This document shows positions 15,191-23,373 of a stretch of 25,085 nt of DNA, in pieces; position 1 is the first letter of the stretch, and every line of letters begins with the position of its first letter. The notes beneath the pieces were generated by a model. It made no database searches and was not told the DNA's origin. It saw only the letters and a list, made by a program, of their open reading frames with translations. This DNA is from Chloroflexota bacterium (lineage in GTDB: Bacteria > Chloroflexota > Dehalococcoidia > UBA2247 > RBG-13-53-26), in assembly GCA_003650185.1 (NCBI GenBank), contig QMOF01000004.1, forward strand, positions 1-25,085. The letters are read 5' to 3'. Position numbers and translations under genes: made by a program.

Positions 15191-15964
15191 TCAGGTTTCA
15201 GCGACAGGTGAATGTGCCGCAAAGCTGTGTCGAAGGGCACGCAAGGTGACCTGGCTGTCCAGCTTTGCCTCCCTGGCGTACCCCTTTATGATCTGCCAGA
15301 AGCCCTGCCTGGTGAGCCTTTCTCCGAGCCTGTTCAAGAACAACGCCCTTTCTCCTTCCCTGTGTGCCAGTTGGGGCCGGGCCTCACGCAGGTACGCCTC
15401 CAGAGAAGGGACTGTGTCGCGATGGACTTCGCCCCGCCGCCCTCGGGATCCCCTGATGAAATACGATACACGGTCGCCGTCGAGGGTCACGTCCTCCAGG
15501 TTGAGGGCCATCAACTCACGTATCTGCATGCCGCTGCCGTAGAGCAACTCCAGCATTGCCTTGTCGCGTTTCGCCTCTGGTGTGTGGTACTTACCGGGTT
15601 GCCTCATCAGAGCTTTGACCTGTGCCACCGACAGGGGCTGTGGTGAGGACTTCTTGACTCTTGGCGAACCGAGGTTCTCAGTCGGTGTGTTGTCCCTTAT
15701 ACCCTTGGCCACCAGGAACTTGAAGAGGGACTTGGTCGACGCTGTCTTGCGGGCCACGGTCGTGAGCGCGTACCCCCGTTGCTTCAGGTCCAGAAGGTAG
15801 CTCAGTATCAGTTGCCGGTCCACCTCAGACCAGGTGGTAACGCCTTTTTCCTGAAGGAAGTCAACCAGTTGAAAGAGATCGTTTCTATAGGCTGCTGCAG
15901 TATTCTCAGAGAAGCCTCTTTCGTTCGCCAGGTAGCCCAGGAAAGCCTCGATCTCTTGCCGCAT
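15191..15964 (-). pseudogene. Truncated, degenerate XerC/D-like tyrosine recombinase
   Basis: The 257 residues begin with a normal Xer N-terminal SAM-like core-binding domain (about 1-90) and continue into the catalytic domain (from about 110). ATG 15964 has GAAGGAG upstream. Full-length XerC/D proteins have about 300 residues. Here the frame ends seven residues past ALRHSFAAH (243-251), so the LLGH box histidine and the nucleophile tyrosine are missing, and neither appears in other frames to 15100. Remaining catalytic positions are also altered: the first arginine is Q147 (GSGMQIREL), the HxxR histidine is R242, and the lysine-loop GKG-KER is RGSRGRRGE. It should not recombine DNA. It lies head to head with uvrC. 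It may be a decaying gene or a DNA-binding relic. Confidence 0.75.
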
Positions 15965-16005
15965 AGCCTCTCCTTCAGGCAGCGATGCACCTCCAGGATG
16001 CCACA

Positions 16006-16011
16006 TATAAT
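16006..16011 (+). promoter_or_regulatory. Possible -10 box for uvrC
   Basis: A perfect TATAAT occurs 18 bp before the chosen uvrC ATG in the short divergent gap. No recognisable -35 lies 16-18 bp upstream and the leader would be only about 12 nt, so this is tentative. Confidence 0.3.
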
Positions 16012-16029
16012 AACATACCAGGAACCAAA

Positions 16030-17871
16030 ATGGTAGAATTGGTCGCAGCTATGGAACGAAAGGACCTGGAGGAACAATTGAAGGCTCTGCCCGCGAGGCC
16101 GGGCGTGTACCTCTTCAAAGATGCAGGCGACAACGTGCTCTACGTCGGTAAGGCGGCCAGCCTGTATCATCGGGTAGGCTCCTATTTCGGCTCATCTCAA
16201 GACGCCTCGCCGAAGCTGCGGCGGCTGGTGGCGCAGGTGGCCCAGTTTGAGTTCTTCGTCACCGATTCCGAGCAGGAAGCGATCTTGCTCGAGTGCAACC
16301 TCATCAAGAAATACAGGCCACGGTTCAATGTGCGCCTGAAAGATGACAAGACATATCCCTATCTCAAAGTCAGCCTCGGCGAGGACTGGCCACGAGTGTA
16401 CATCACGCGGCGCTTGGAGAACGACGGCGCCAGGTACTTCGGTCCCTACGCCAGCGCCGGGTCAGTGCGGACAACCCTGGCCCTGCTCAGGAAGCTTTTC
16501 CCGTTTCGGAGCTGCAAGAAGTCGATCACAGACAGTCAGTCCCAGCCTTGCCTGGAGTACCACATCGGCCGGTGTCTCGGGCCGTGTACCGGTGCGGTGA
16601 CCCAAGAGGAATACCGGCAGGTGATAGACCAGATCGTGCTCTTCCTTGAAGGCAAGCAGGAGGTGATTGTCCGGGAGCTGCGACGCAATATGGCGGCAGC
16701 GGCGAAGAACCTGGAGTTCGAAAAGGCGGCCCTCCTTCGGGACCAGGTGCAGTCCGTGGAAAGGGTGATCGAGCGGCAGAAGATTGCCTCTCCGGACGAA
16801 GAGATGGATGTGATTGCCTTTGCCCAGGCCAGAGATCAAGCTTACGTGCTCGTCTACTCCATCCGCAATGGCAAACTGCTGGGCCGGGAGAGCTTTGTGC
16901 TGACAGGGACCCAGGGCGAAGGACCAGTCAAGATCATGACCAGTTTCGTGCAGCAATTCTACAGCTCTGCTCCGTTCATACCAAAGCAGGTACTGCTGCA
17001 GCATTCCCTGGAGGACGTCCCAATGGTCCAGCAATGGCTAGAGAGCCAGAAGCGGGCAAAGGTCAAGGTATGGGTACCGCGACGCGGGGTGAGGAAGGGT
17101 CTGGTGGACATGGTGGCGGAGAATGCTCGGCAGGGGTTGGAGCAGATGAGGATCAAGCTGCTGACGGAACCGGAGGTTACGGCCAAGGCGCTGGCAGAGC
17201 TGGAGAGTGAGCTTCAGCTACCGCGCCCGCCAAGGCGAGTGGAATGCTATGACATCGCCGACATCCGCGGCACCTCCGCCGTGGGGGCCATGGTTGTCTT
17301 CGAAGGTGGGCAGCCAAAGCGGTCTCACTATCGCCGTTTCAAAATCAAAACGGTACCGGGAGCCAATGACTATGCCATGATGCAGGAGGTGCTCTGGAGA
17401 CGATTTAGGAAGGCGGCGACCGAGCCCATTGGCAGTACCTGGGCAACGGTTCCCGACCTGGTCCTCATTGATGGGGGCAAGGGGCACGTCAATGCCGCTG
17501 CCGAAGTGGTCGAGCAGGCCCAGGTCGGCTCCGTTTCTTGCGCCAGCATAGCCAAGGGGAATGAGGCCGTGTTTCTCCCCGGGATGCCCGATCCCATCAT
17601 GCTCCCCCGCGACTCAGCCGGTCTCTATCTGCTGCAACGGATAAGGGACGAAGCACATCGCTTTGCTCAAGGCTACTATCACAAGGTGCGTCACCGAGAA
17701 GTGTTCAGGTCTGCGCTGGATGGCATTCCAGGAATCGGGGCCAAGCGAAAGCGGGCGCTGCTCAAGAAGTTCCGTTCAGCCGCGGATATCAGGGCGGCTT
17801 CGGTAGAGGAACTGAGGTCTGTCCCCGGCATGACCGGGGATGCTGCCAGGAGGCTGAAAGAGTACCTGTAG
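16030..17871 (+). CDS. uvrC: Excinuclease ABC subunit C
   Basis: This 613-residue UvrC makes both incisions in nucleotide excision repair after UvrAB locates DNA damage. The order is an N-terminal GIY-YIG nuclease (GVYLF ... LYVGKA, about 24-42), a cysteine motif region (CLEY-GRCLGPC), and a UvrB-binding UVR motif (RRNMAAAAKNLEFEKAALLRDQ). The RNase H-like second nuclease follows (ECYDIADIRGT, DLVLIDGGKGH), then a helix-hairpin-helix pair at the C-terminus (IPGIGAKRKRALLKKF and VPGMTGDAARRL). Length is normal. ATG 16030 is chosen with AGGA upstream; ATG 16051 also fits the family start, and the frame is open from 15985. It is transcribed away from the Xer relic and is separated from nusA by a promoter and hairpin. 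Confidence 0.96.
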   Translation: MVELVAAMERKDLEEQLKALPARPGVYLFKDAGDNVLYVGKAASLYHRVGSYFGSSQDASPKLRRLVAQVAQFEFFVTDSEQEAILLECNLIKKYRPRFNVRLKDDKTYPYLKVSLGEDWPRVYITRRLENDGARYFGPYASAGSVRTTLALLRKLFPFRSCKKSITDSQSQPCLEYHIGRCLGPCTGAVTQEEYRQVIDQIVLFLEGKQEVIVRELRRNMAAAAKNLEFEKAALLRDQVQSVERVIERQKIASPDEEMDVIAFAQARDQAYVLVYSIRNGKLLGRESFVLTGTQGEGPVKIMTSFVQQFYSSAPFIPKQVLLQHSLEDVPMVQQWLESQKRAKVKVWVPRRGVRKGLVDMVAENARQGLEQMRIKLLTEPEVTAKALAELESELQLPRPPRRVECYDIADIRGTSAVGAMVVFEGGQPKRSHYRRFKIKTVPGANDYAMMQEVLWRRFRKAATEPIGSTWATVPDLVLIDGGKGHVNAAAEVVEQAQVGSVSCASIAKGNEAVFLPGMPDPIMLPRDSAGLYLLQRIRDEAHRFAQGYYHKVRHREVFRSALDGIPGIGAKRKRALLKKFRSAADIRAASVEELRSVPGMTGDAARRLKEYL

Positions 17872-17984
17872 CTACTGGCGGTTACCACATATCGAGGGCC
17901 CATGTGTCGGCAGTTCCAGGTCCATAAGCGTGGGCATCGTGTGTCGTGCCGGTGGTGATATCGTATCCCCGGCAAATCGTATCC

Positions 17985-18013
17985 TTGCAATGTTCTGCTC
18001 GCTGTGATATAGT
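17985..18013 (+). promoter_or_regulatory. Sigma-70-type promoter for nusA operon
   Basis: TTGCAA (17985-17990) and TATAGT (18008-18013) are separated by exactly 17 bp. The predicted start near 18020 gives a leader of about 83 nt that contains the terminator-like hairpin at 18038-18064. The remainder of the gap after uvrC (17872-17984) shows nothing else recognisable. Confidence 0.6.
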
Positions 18014-18037
18014 TGCCAGAAACCGGATTTGCGATGT

Positions 18038-18064
18038 GGAGTGGGTGTATCCCACTCCTTTTAT
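18038..18064 (+). terminator. Leader hairpin with U-run before nusA (attenuator candidate)
   Basis: GGAGTGGG (18038-18045) pairs perfectly with CCCACTCC (18051-18058) around TGTAT, followed by TTTTATTA. It has the form of an intrinsic terminator but lies between the operon promoter and the nusA ribosome binding site (AGGAGG at 18079), not at the end of uvrC. A similar terminator-like leader precedes the nusA operon in Bacillus, where NusA-stimulated termination gives autoregulation. Confidence 0.65.
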
Positions 18065-18102
18065 TAGAGGACAGAGTTAGGAGGGGGGGCTGGAAGCAGA
18101 AA

Positions 18103-19875
18103 ATGAAGAGTGATTTTGTGGTTGCCCTTACTCAGCTAGCTGCTGAGAGGAACCTGCCAAAGGAGGTCATCCTCAGGACACTGGAGGCGGCGCTGGTCCC
18201 GGTATTCAAGAAGACCAGTTTCGCGCCTGATCAGGAAATCTCCGTCAAGATTCTGCCTCAAACCGGTGAGGTCAAGGTCTATGCCAAGAAGACGGTGGTG
18301 AGAAGGACCACTGACCCCCGTCAGGAGATGACTCTGGCTCAGGCCAGGAAGGTGAGACCAAACGCTCAGGTTGGGGACGTGCTTGAGGTGGAGGGGACTC
18401 CCCATGATGCGGGACGGATCGCTGCCCAGACGGCGAAGCAGGTTATTCTCCAGCGGCTGCGAGAGGCAGAACGGGATGCCATCTTTAGTGAGTACGCTGA
18501 CAAAGAGGGAGACGTTGTCAGCGGTGTTGTGCATCTTATTGAGCCGAAGCAGATCATTGTCGATATAGGCAGGGCCGAGGCCATACTTCCAGCATCGGAG
18601 CAGGTGCCCACCGAACATTACCGGATAGGGCAAAGGCTGAAGCTGTACCTAGTCAAGGTGATGCGCGGCACCAGGGGCACGCAGCTCATGGTATCGCGGA
18701 CACACCAGGGCCTGCTGAGACGCCTCTTCGAGCTGGAGGTACCGGAGATATATGCGGGTACAGTTGAAATCAAAGCCCTGGCCCGCGAGCCTGGCTATCG
18801 CAGCAAAGTCGCAGTTGCTGCTCGCCAGGAAGGGGTCGATGCAGTAGGTTGTTGTCTCGGGCTGCGCAGCATCAGGATACAGAACATCATCAAGGAGCTG
18901 AACGGCGAGAAAATAGACGTAATTCAGTGGCATCCCGACCCGGCAGTGTTCATTGCCAGCGCGCTCAGTCCTGCATCGGTGGTGAAGGTGGAGGCGAGCG
19001 ACGAGGAGAAGGGCGCTAGCGTGATTGTGCCTGACAAGCAGCTCTCACTGGCCATTGGTAGAGGGGGACAGAATGCGCGGCTTGCGGCTAGGCTCACCGG
19101 GTGGAGGATCGATATCAAGAGCGTTTCCATGGCGGAGGCCGAGAAGGTCGCCGCGGAACCTGGCGAGGTTGTGGAAGAGGTGGGCGCACCCCAGGAGGTA
19201 CAGCCCGCAGAGGAAGTTGTCGCGGTAGGGTCTGAGGAAGAGGCTCCTCCGGTGGAGGCGGTCTCTGAAGTGGTGGAGACTGTCCCCGAGGTCACGGCGG
19301 AGCCAGCAGCCGAGGAGGTGCTTGCTGTTACCGAGAAGCCGCTGGAGCCTGTGGAAGCCTCGTTGGAGGCGCCGCCGCAGCCTGACGTCATGGAAGAAGT
19401 CGAGGAAGAGCGCAAGACCTACTCGGTGGAAGAGGTGCTTTCGGAGATTGAGGCAGCCACGGAAAAGATACAACGGCGGTTTGGCGGAGGAGTCACTGCC
19501 GCGAGGTCAGAGTCCAGGGGCAGGGAGAGAAGACGGGGAGACAGCGGCCTGGTTGACGATCTTCCGCCAGCCAAGCCCAAGGCGAAGAAGATGGTCAAGC
19601 GCCCGCGCCAATCAGACGAGATTTCAGATATAGAAGACCTGGAAGAGGAAGACATGTTCGCCGAACCGGAAGTGGAGGTGGAGGAGGAAGATGTTCCTCA
19701 GGAAGTAGCAGCCGTCAAGTCGGATGGCAAGGCAAAGAAGAAAAAGGAGGCAGTCAGTTCAGGAGAGGGGCCTCGGGCGCCCAAGAAGAAGCCGAAAAAG
19801 GCAACGCGGCGTTGGCAAAGCTTAGACGATGACTCGGGTGAGGACTGGAGTCTGGAAACTGGCGACGAGGAGTAG
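18103..19875 (+). CDS. nusA: Transcription termination/antitermination factor NusA
   Basis: This 590-residue NusA binds RNA polymerase and nascent RNA to modulate pausing, termination and antitermination. Domains: N-terminal RNAP-binding domain (MKSDFVVALTQLAAERNLPK onward), S1 domain (EGDVVSGVVHLIEPKQIIVDIG), KH1 and KH2. KH2 keeps its loop (AIGRGGQNARLAA), whereas KH1 reads GLRS in place of the usual GxxG. After about residue 345 comes a tail of some 245 residues, rich in Glu, Val, Ala and Pro, ending with lysine clusters and an acidic terminus. This is much longer than a minimal NusA. ATG 18103 matches the conserved family start; AGGAGG lies 17 bp upstream, unusually far. It is first in the operon; rimP, the usual upstream gene, is absent here. 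Confidence 0.95.
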   Translation: MKSDFVVALTQLAAERNLPKEVILRTLEAALVPVFKKTSFAPDQEISVKILPQTGEVKVYAKKTVVRRTTDPRQEMTLAQARKVRPNAQVGDVLEVEGTPHDAGRIAAQTAKQVILQRLREAERDAIFSEYADKEGDVVSGVVHLIEPKQIIVDIGRAEAILPASEQVPTEHYRIGQRLKLYLVKVMRGTRGTQLMVSRTHQGLLRRLFELEVPEIYAGTVEIKALAREPGYRSKVAVAARQEGVDAVGCCLGLRSIRIQNIIKELNGEKIDVIQWHPDPAVFIASALSPASVVKVEASDEEKGASVIVPDKQLSLAIGRGGQNARLAARLTGWRIDIKSVSMAEAEKVAAEPGEVVEEVGAPQEVQPAEEVVAVGSEEEAPPVEAVSEVVETVPEVTAEPAAEEVLAVTEKPLEPVEASLEAPPQPDVMEEVEEERKTYSVEEVLSEIEAATEKIQRRFGGGVTAARSESRGRERRRGDSGLVDDLPPAKPKAKKMVKRPRQSDEISDIEDLEEEDMFAEPEVEVEEEDVPQEVAAVKSDGKAKKKKEAVSSGEGPRAPKKKPKKATRRWQSLDDDSGEDWSLETGDEE

Positions 19876-19882
19876 TAGCAGC

Positions 19883-20212
19883 GTGGGGCAAGGCCAGCGC
19901 AAACACATCCCACAGCGCACCTGTGTTGCCTGTCGACAGGTCAAGCCCAAGCGCGAATTGATTCGTCTGGTGCACACTTTTGATGGTAAAGTAGAAGTGG
20001 ACCTCACAGGAAAGCAGGCCGGGCGCGGTGCCTATCTCTGCCCCCTGTGGGATTGCTGGCAGAAGGGCCTGCACAAAGGCGGGTTGGAGCGTGCGTTGCG
20101 GGCAAAGCTGAGCCCCGAGAATCGAACGGTGTTGCTCCAAGTCGGCAAGGGCCTCTTGCTTGACGAAGAAGACGGTTCGCAGAAATCAGGTGAAGATGCC
20201 ACGGAAGAGTAG
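19883..20212 (+). CDS. ylxR: YlxR-family RNA-binding protein (DUF448)
   Basis: This 109-residue protein has the family signature PQRTCVACRQVKPKRELIRLV near its start and the GRGAYLCPLWDCW motif. YlxR is a small nucleic-acid-binding protein encoded between nusA and infB in many bacteria; its precise role is still debated. GTG 19883 is preferred: GAGGAG inside the end of nusA is ten bases upstream. An ATG at 19829 would place 18 extra residues inside nusA coding sequence. It starts 8 bp past the nusA stop and overlaps infB by 17 bp, so it is transcribed and probably translated as part of this operon. The ylxQ (L7Ae-like) gene often found next to it is missing. Confidence 0.9.
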   Translation: MGQGQRKHIPQRTCVACRQVKPKRELIRLVHTFDGKVEVDLTGKQAGRGAYLCPLWDCWQKGLHKGGLERALRAKLSPENRTVLLQVGKGLLLDEEDGSQKSGEDATEE

Positions 20213-21992
20213 CAAAGGAACAAAGACCTCGCCGAAGGCGGAGTCCCGTCTGGAGATTCCGCGCCTGTTGACTGTCCAGCATCTGGCCGATTTGCTGGGA
20301 CTCACGGGCGTGGAAGTGATCAAGCATTTGATGCAGAATGGGGTCATGGCTAATCTGAACCAGACCATAGACTTCGATACCGCGGCCGTGGTGGCCTCGG
20401 ACCTGGGCTACGAGCCAGTAGAGATGGCAATGCCAGAGCCTACCGGGTTCACCAGGGAAGTTGTGGACGGCCAGGAGTTGCACCCTCGGCCGGCGGTGGT
20501 CACGGTCATGGGCCACATCGACCACGGCAAGACCAGGCTGCTGGATGCCATTCGACAGACAAACGTGATGGACACCGAAGCCGGGAGCATTACGCAGCAC
20601 ATCGGTGCATACCAGGCAGAGGTGGACGGCAGGAAGATAACCTTCCTGGACACTCCGGGTCACGAAGCTTTCACGGCGATGCGCGCCAGGGGTGCAAAGG
20701 TAACAGACATTGCCGTGCTCGTAGTTGCGGCTGATGACGGAGTAATGCCACAGACCCGGGAGGCGATCGCCCACGCCCGGGCTGCTGGGGTGCCCATCGT
20801 GGTGGCAATCAACAAGATCGACAAGGCCGGTGCCAACCTGGACAGAGTCAAACAGCAGCTCGCCGAGGAGGGGCTGCTCATCGAGGAGTGGGGTGGTGAC
20901 ACCATCTGTGTGCCTGTCTCGGCCAAGATGAAGCAGAATGTGTCGGAACTCCTGGAGAACATCCTCATTGTGGCCGAAATGCTGGAGCTCAAGGCACCGG
21001 TCGACTGCCTGGCCAGCGGAGTCGTAATTGAAGCAGAGCTGGACAAGTCAAAAGGCCCTCTGGCCACCGTCCTGGTGCAGAGCGGGACCCTCAAGCTGGG
21101 CGATCCGGTGGTAGTGGGCGATACGTGGGGCAAAGTCAAAGCCATGTTCAATGATGCCGGCAAGCGGGTGAAGAAGGCGGAACCTGCCACCCCGGTGAAG
21201 ATCCTGGGGCTGAATGGCGTCCCGCAGGCCGGGGATCCTTGTACCGCGGTGGCCAGCGAGAAGGAGGCCAGATCGTGGGTGCAGAAGAGGCAGCAAGAAA
21301 GGCAACTGGAGTCACTCAGGCCAGCGAGAACCCTCACCCTGGATCGGCTGCTTGCTGATACGGAGGAAGGACAGCCAAAACAGCTTAGTCTCATCCTGAA
21401 GACGGATGTCCAGGGCAGCATCGAACCCATAAGAACTTCGCTGGAACAACTGGAAACAGAAGACACGAAGGTAAGGATTATCCACGCGGGCAGCGGTGGC
21501 ATCACCGAAGGAGACGTATTGCTGGCCCTGGCCTCGAAGGCGATAATCATCGGCTTCGACACAGCGCCAACTCCGGGGGCGCAGAGCCTAGCCCAACTGG
21601 AAGGGGTAGACATCCGCCGCTACAGCGTTATCTACGATCTCGTAGACGACATCCAGCGGGCGATCAAGGGTATGAAGGAGCCGTCGTACGCCGAGGTCAT
21701 TCAAGGCCACGCGGAGGTGAGGGCGGTCTTCAGCTCGAGCAAGTACGGGAAGGCAGCAGGAGTGTATGTCACTGATGGCAAGCTGAGGCGCGATGACATG
21801 GTCAGGGTATTGCGCCGGGGGGAGGTGGTCTACGAGGGCACCCTGGCCAGCTTGAGGCGCTTCAAGGATGACGTGAAGGAAGTGACCGCCGGTTATGAGT
21901 GTGGGGTAGGGGTGTCGGGCTTCAAGGCCTTTCAAGAAGGTGACACGATCGAAGACTACCGAATGGAGCGGGTCGATGAGTCGGAGACTTGA
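20196..21992 (+). CDS. infB: Translation initiation factor IF-2, short form
   Basis: This 598-residue GTPase places initiator fMet-tRNA on the 30S subunit and promotes 50S joining. A short N-terminal IF2_N module (RLLTVQHLADLLGLTGVEVIKHLM) is followed by the G domain: G1 GHIDHGKT, G3 DTPGHEAFT, G4 NKID and G5 SAK. Domain II, the central IF-2 domain (SLILKTDVQGSIEPI) and the C-terminal fMet-binding domain (GYECGVGVSGF...GDTIEDY) complete it. The long charged N-terminal extension of enterobacterial IF-2 is absent, as is common in compact genomes. ATG 20196 follows AGGTGA closely and overlaps ylxR by 17 bp; the frame is open from 20160 without a better site. Confidence 0.96.
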   Translation: MPRKSSKGTKTSPKAESRLEIPRLLTVQHLADLLGLTGVEVIKHLMQNGVMANLNQTIDFDTAAVVASDLGYEPVEMAMPEPTGFTREVVDGQELHPRPAVVTVMGHIDHGKTRLLDAIRQTNVMDTEAGSITQHIGAYQAEVDGRKITFLDTPGHEAFTAMRARGAKVTDIAVLVVAADDGVMPQTREAIAHARAAGVPIVVAINKIDKAGANLDRVKQQLAEEGLLIEEWGGDTICVPVSAKMKQNVSELLENILIVAEMLELKAPVDCLASGVVIEAELDKSKGPLATVLVQSGTLKLGDPVVVGDTWGKVKAMFNDAGKRVKKAEPATPVKILGLNGVPQAGDPCTAVASEKEARSWVQKRQQERQLESLRPARTLTLDRLLADTEEGQPKQLSLILKTDVQGSIEPIRTSLEQLETEDTKVRIIHAGSGGITEGDVLLALASKAIIIGFDTAPTPGAQSLAQLEGVDIRRYSVIYDLVDDIQRAIKGMKEPSYAEVIQGHAEVRAVFSSSKYGKAAGVYVTDGKLRRDDMVRVLRRGEVVYEGTLASLRRFKDDVKEVTAGYECGVGVSGFKAFQEGDTIEDYRMERVDESET

Positions 21993-22350
21993 AAGGGTTA
22001 ACAGTCTTGTCCGCCAGGAAATAAGTGACCTGCTGCAGCGCGAGGTCAAGGATCCGAGGCTTGGCGGCCTGGTGACGATAACTGAGGTCAGCACATCACG
22101 CGACTTGCGTCATGCCAAGGTGCTTGTCAGTGTCATAGGAAGCGACAGTGAGCAAAAGGAGGTCCTGGCGACTCTGACCACTGCCTCGGGCTTCATGCGC
22201 AGGGAGTTGAGCAGACGGCTCAGACTGCGCCGCATCCCCGAGCTCGTGTTTGAGTATGATGAGTCCATTGACCGTGGTGCCCATGTCCTCCAGCTAATAA
22301 GCCAGGTGGTTACCGACGAGAGTTCACCTAGCCAGGCAAGTGGGCGTTGA
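21976..22350 (+). CDS. rbfA: 30S ribosome-binding factor A
   Basis: This 124-residue single-KH-fold protein is needed for late maturation of the 16S rRNA 5' end and 30S subunits. Family features are RRLERVNSLVRQEISDLLQREVKDPRLG at the start, the VTITEVSTSRDLRHAKVLVSV strand-helix core, and RRIPELVFEYDESIDRG near the C-terminus. ATG 21976 lies 17 bp inside the end of infB with GGAG upstream, so translation is probably coupled. Its own stop overlaps truB by 11 bp. Length is normal. No DHH-family nrnA gene lies between rbfA and truB, unlike in many Gram-positive operons. Confidence 0.95.
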   Translation: MSRRLERVNSLVRQEISDLLQREVKDPRLGGLVTITEVSTSRDLRHAKVLVSVIGSDSEQKEVLATLTTASGFMRRELSRRLRLRRIPELVFEYDESIDRGAHVLQLISQVVTDESSPSQASGR

Positions 22351-23233
22351 CGGCATCCTGAATATCCTCAAGCCACCAGGCATAACCTCTTTCGCGGTAG
22401 TCTCCCGAATTCGGCGGCTGAGCGGGGAGAGGCGTGTAGGCCACGCCGGTACCCTTGATCCCGCTGCTACGGGTGTCCTGGTTGTCTGTCTCGGCCAGGG
22501 CACCAGGGTCATCGAATTCCTGGCCGGTGCCAGGAAGACCTATCGGGCCGTGATCAAACTGGGGGCGGCTACAGATACGTACGATGCCAGCGGTAGGATT
22601 ATCCACAGCGGGGACCCGAGCTCAGTTCGCAGAGAACAGGTTGAAGAAGTCCTCAACTCTTTCCGCGGGTGCATTGAGCAGACGCCCCCTATGTACAGTG
22701 CCCGCAAGCACCAGGGAACACGGCTGTACCGCCTTGCCCGTAAAGGAATCGAGGTACCCAGAGCGCCCAGCAGGGTGGATATCTTTCGTCTGGACCTGGT
22801 GGAGTGGCAGCCTCCTGCCCTTACCATCGAGGTGGAATGTAGCGCTGGCACCTACGTCCGCACGCTGGCCCACGATGTGGGGATAGCTCTTGGCTGCGGC
22901 GCCCACCTTGCAGACCTGGTCCGAATCGAGAGCCAACCATTCCACATCTCCCAGGCCGTGCCCCTTTCTACGGTGGAGGAGGCTTTTCCCCAGGGCGACT
23001 GGCCGCGTCTTCTCTATCCCATCGACGAGGTGCTCACTGATTGGGAGGCCGTGGTTCTGAGCGAGGAAAGCGAGGCCCGGGTGAAGAACGGTTCCTCCAT
23101 CTGCCTGGGGGAGGGCGATGCTACGACCCAGGGACCGTGCCGGTGCCGCGCCTATGCACCGGACGGACGTTTCCTGGCCATCTTGCGTCACGAGGGCAAG
23201 AATGTGTGGCACCCCGAGAAGGTCTTTCGCTAG
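22340..23233 (+). CDS. truB: tRNA pseudouridine-55 synthase
   Basis: This 297-residue TruB isomerises U55 in the T-arm of tRNAs to pseudouridine. The catalytic aspartate is D40 in HAGTLDPAATGVL. Other family motifs are NILKPPGITSF at the N-terminus, KTYRAVIKLGAATDTYD, PPMYSARKHQGTRLYRLAR and SAGTYVRTLAHDVG. The C-terminal part (about 230-297) resembles the PUA-like TruB C-terminal domain. The start is GTG 22340, inside the last 11 bp of rbfA, with only a weak CAGG upstream, consistent with translational coupling. It is the last gene of the operon visible here. rpsO, which often follows, is not present, and no clear terminator was found in 23234-23373. Confidence 0.95.
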   Translation: MGVDGILNILKPPGITSFAVVSRIRRLSGERRVGHAGTLDPAATGVLVVCLGQGTRVIEFLAGARKTYRAVIKLGAATDTYDASGRIIHSGDPSSVRREQVEEVLNSFRGCIEQTPPMYSARKHQGTRLYRLARKGIEVPRAPSRVDIFRLDLVEWQPPALTIEVECSAGTYVRTLAHDVGIALGCGAHLADLVRIESQPFHISQAVPLSTVEEAFPQGDWPRLLYPIDEVLTDWEAVVLSEESEARVKNGSSICLGEGDATTQGPCRCRAYAPDGRFLAILRHEGKNVWHPEKVFR

Positions 23234-23373
23234 GCAGACCAGACACTGCTCCACTGGACAGCTCCCGCCTGGACCGGTCGGCACCGCTGCCAGGGCCAGT
23301 CCCTTTCCACAAGCTCATCGACCGCGGAAGGGGTCTCCTGCATGCATGCGGTTGGTCCTCGGCCGCCCGCCCA

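Noticed and set aside
15985..16029. Upstream in-frame ATG for uvrC adding 15 residues
   Set aside because: It would translate through the TATAAT-containing divergent gap, lacks family similarity, and has no better ribosome binding site than ATG 16030.
20660..21613. 317-codon open frame on the minus strand inside infB
   Set aside because: Ser/Ala/Pro-rich antisense shadow of a highly conserved gene, with no domain or ribosome binding site.
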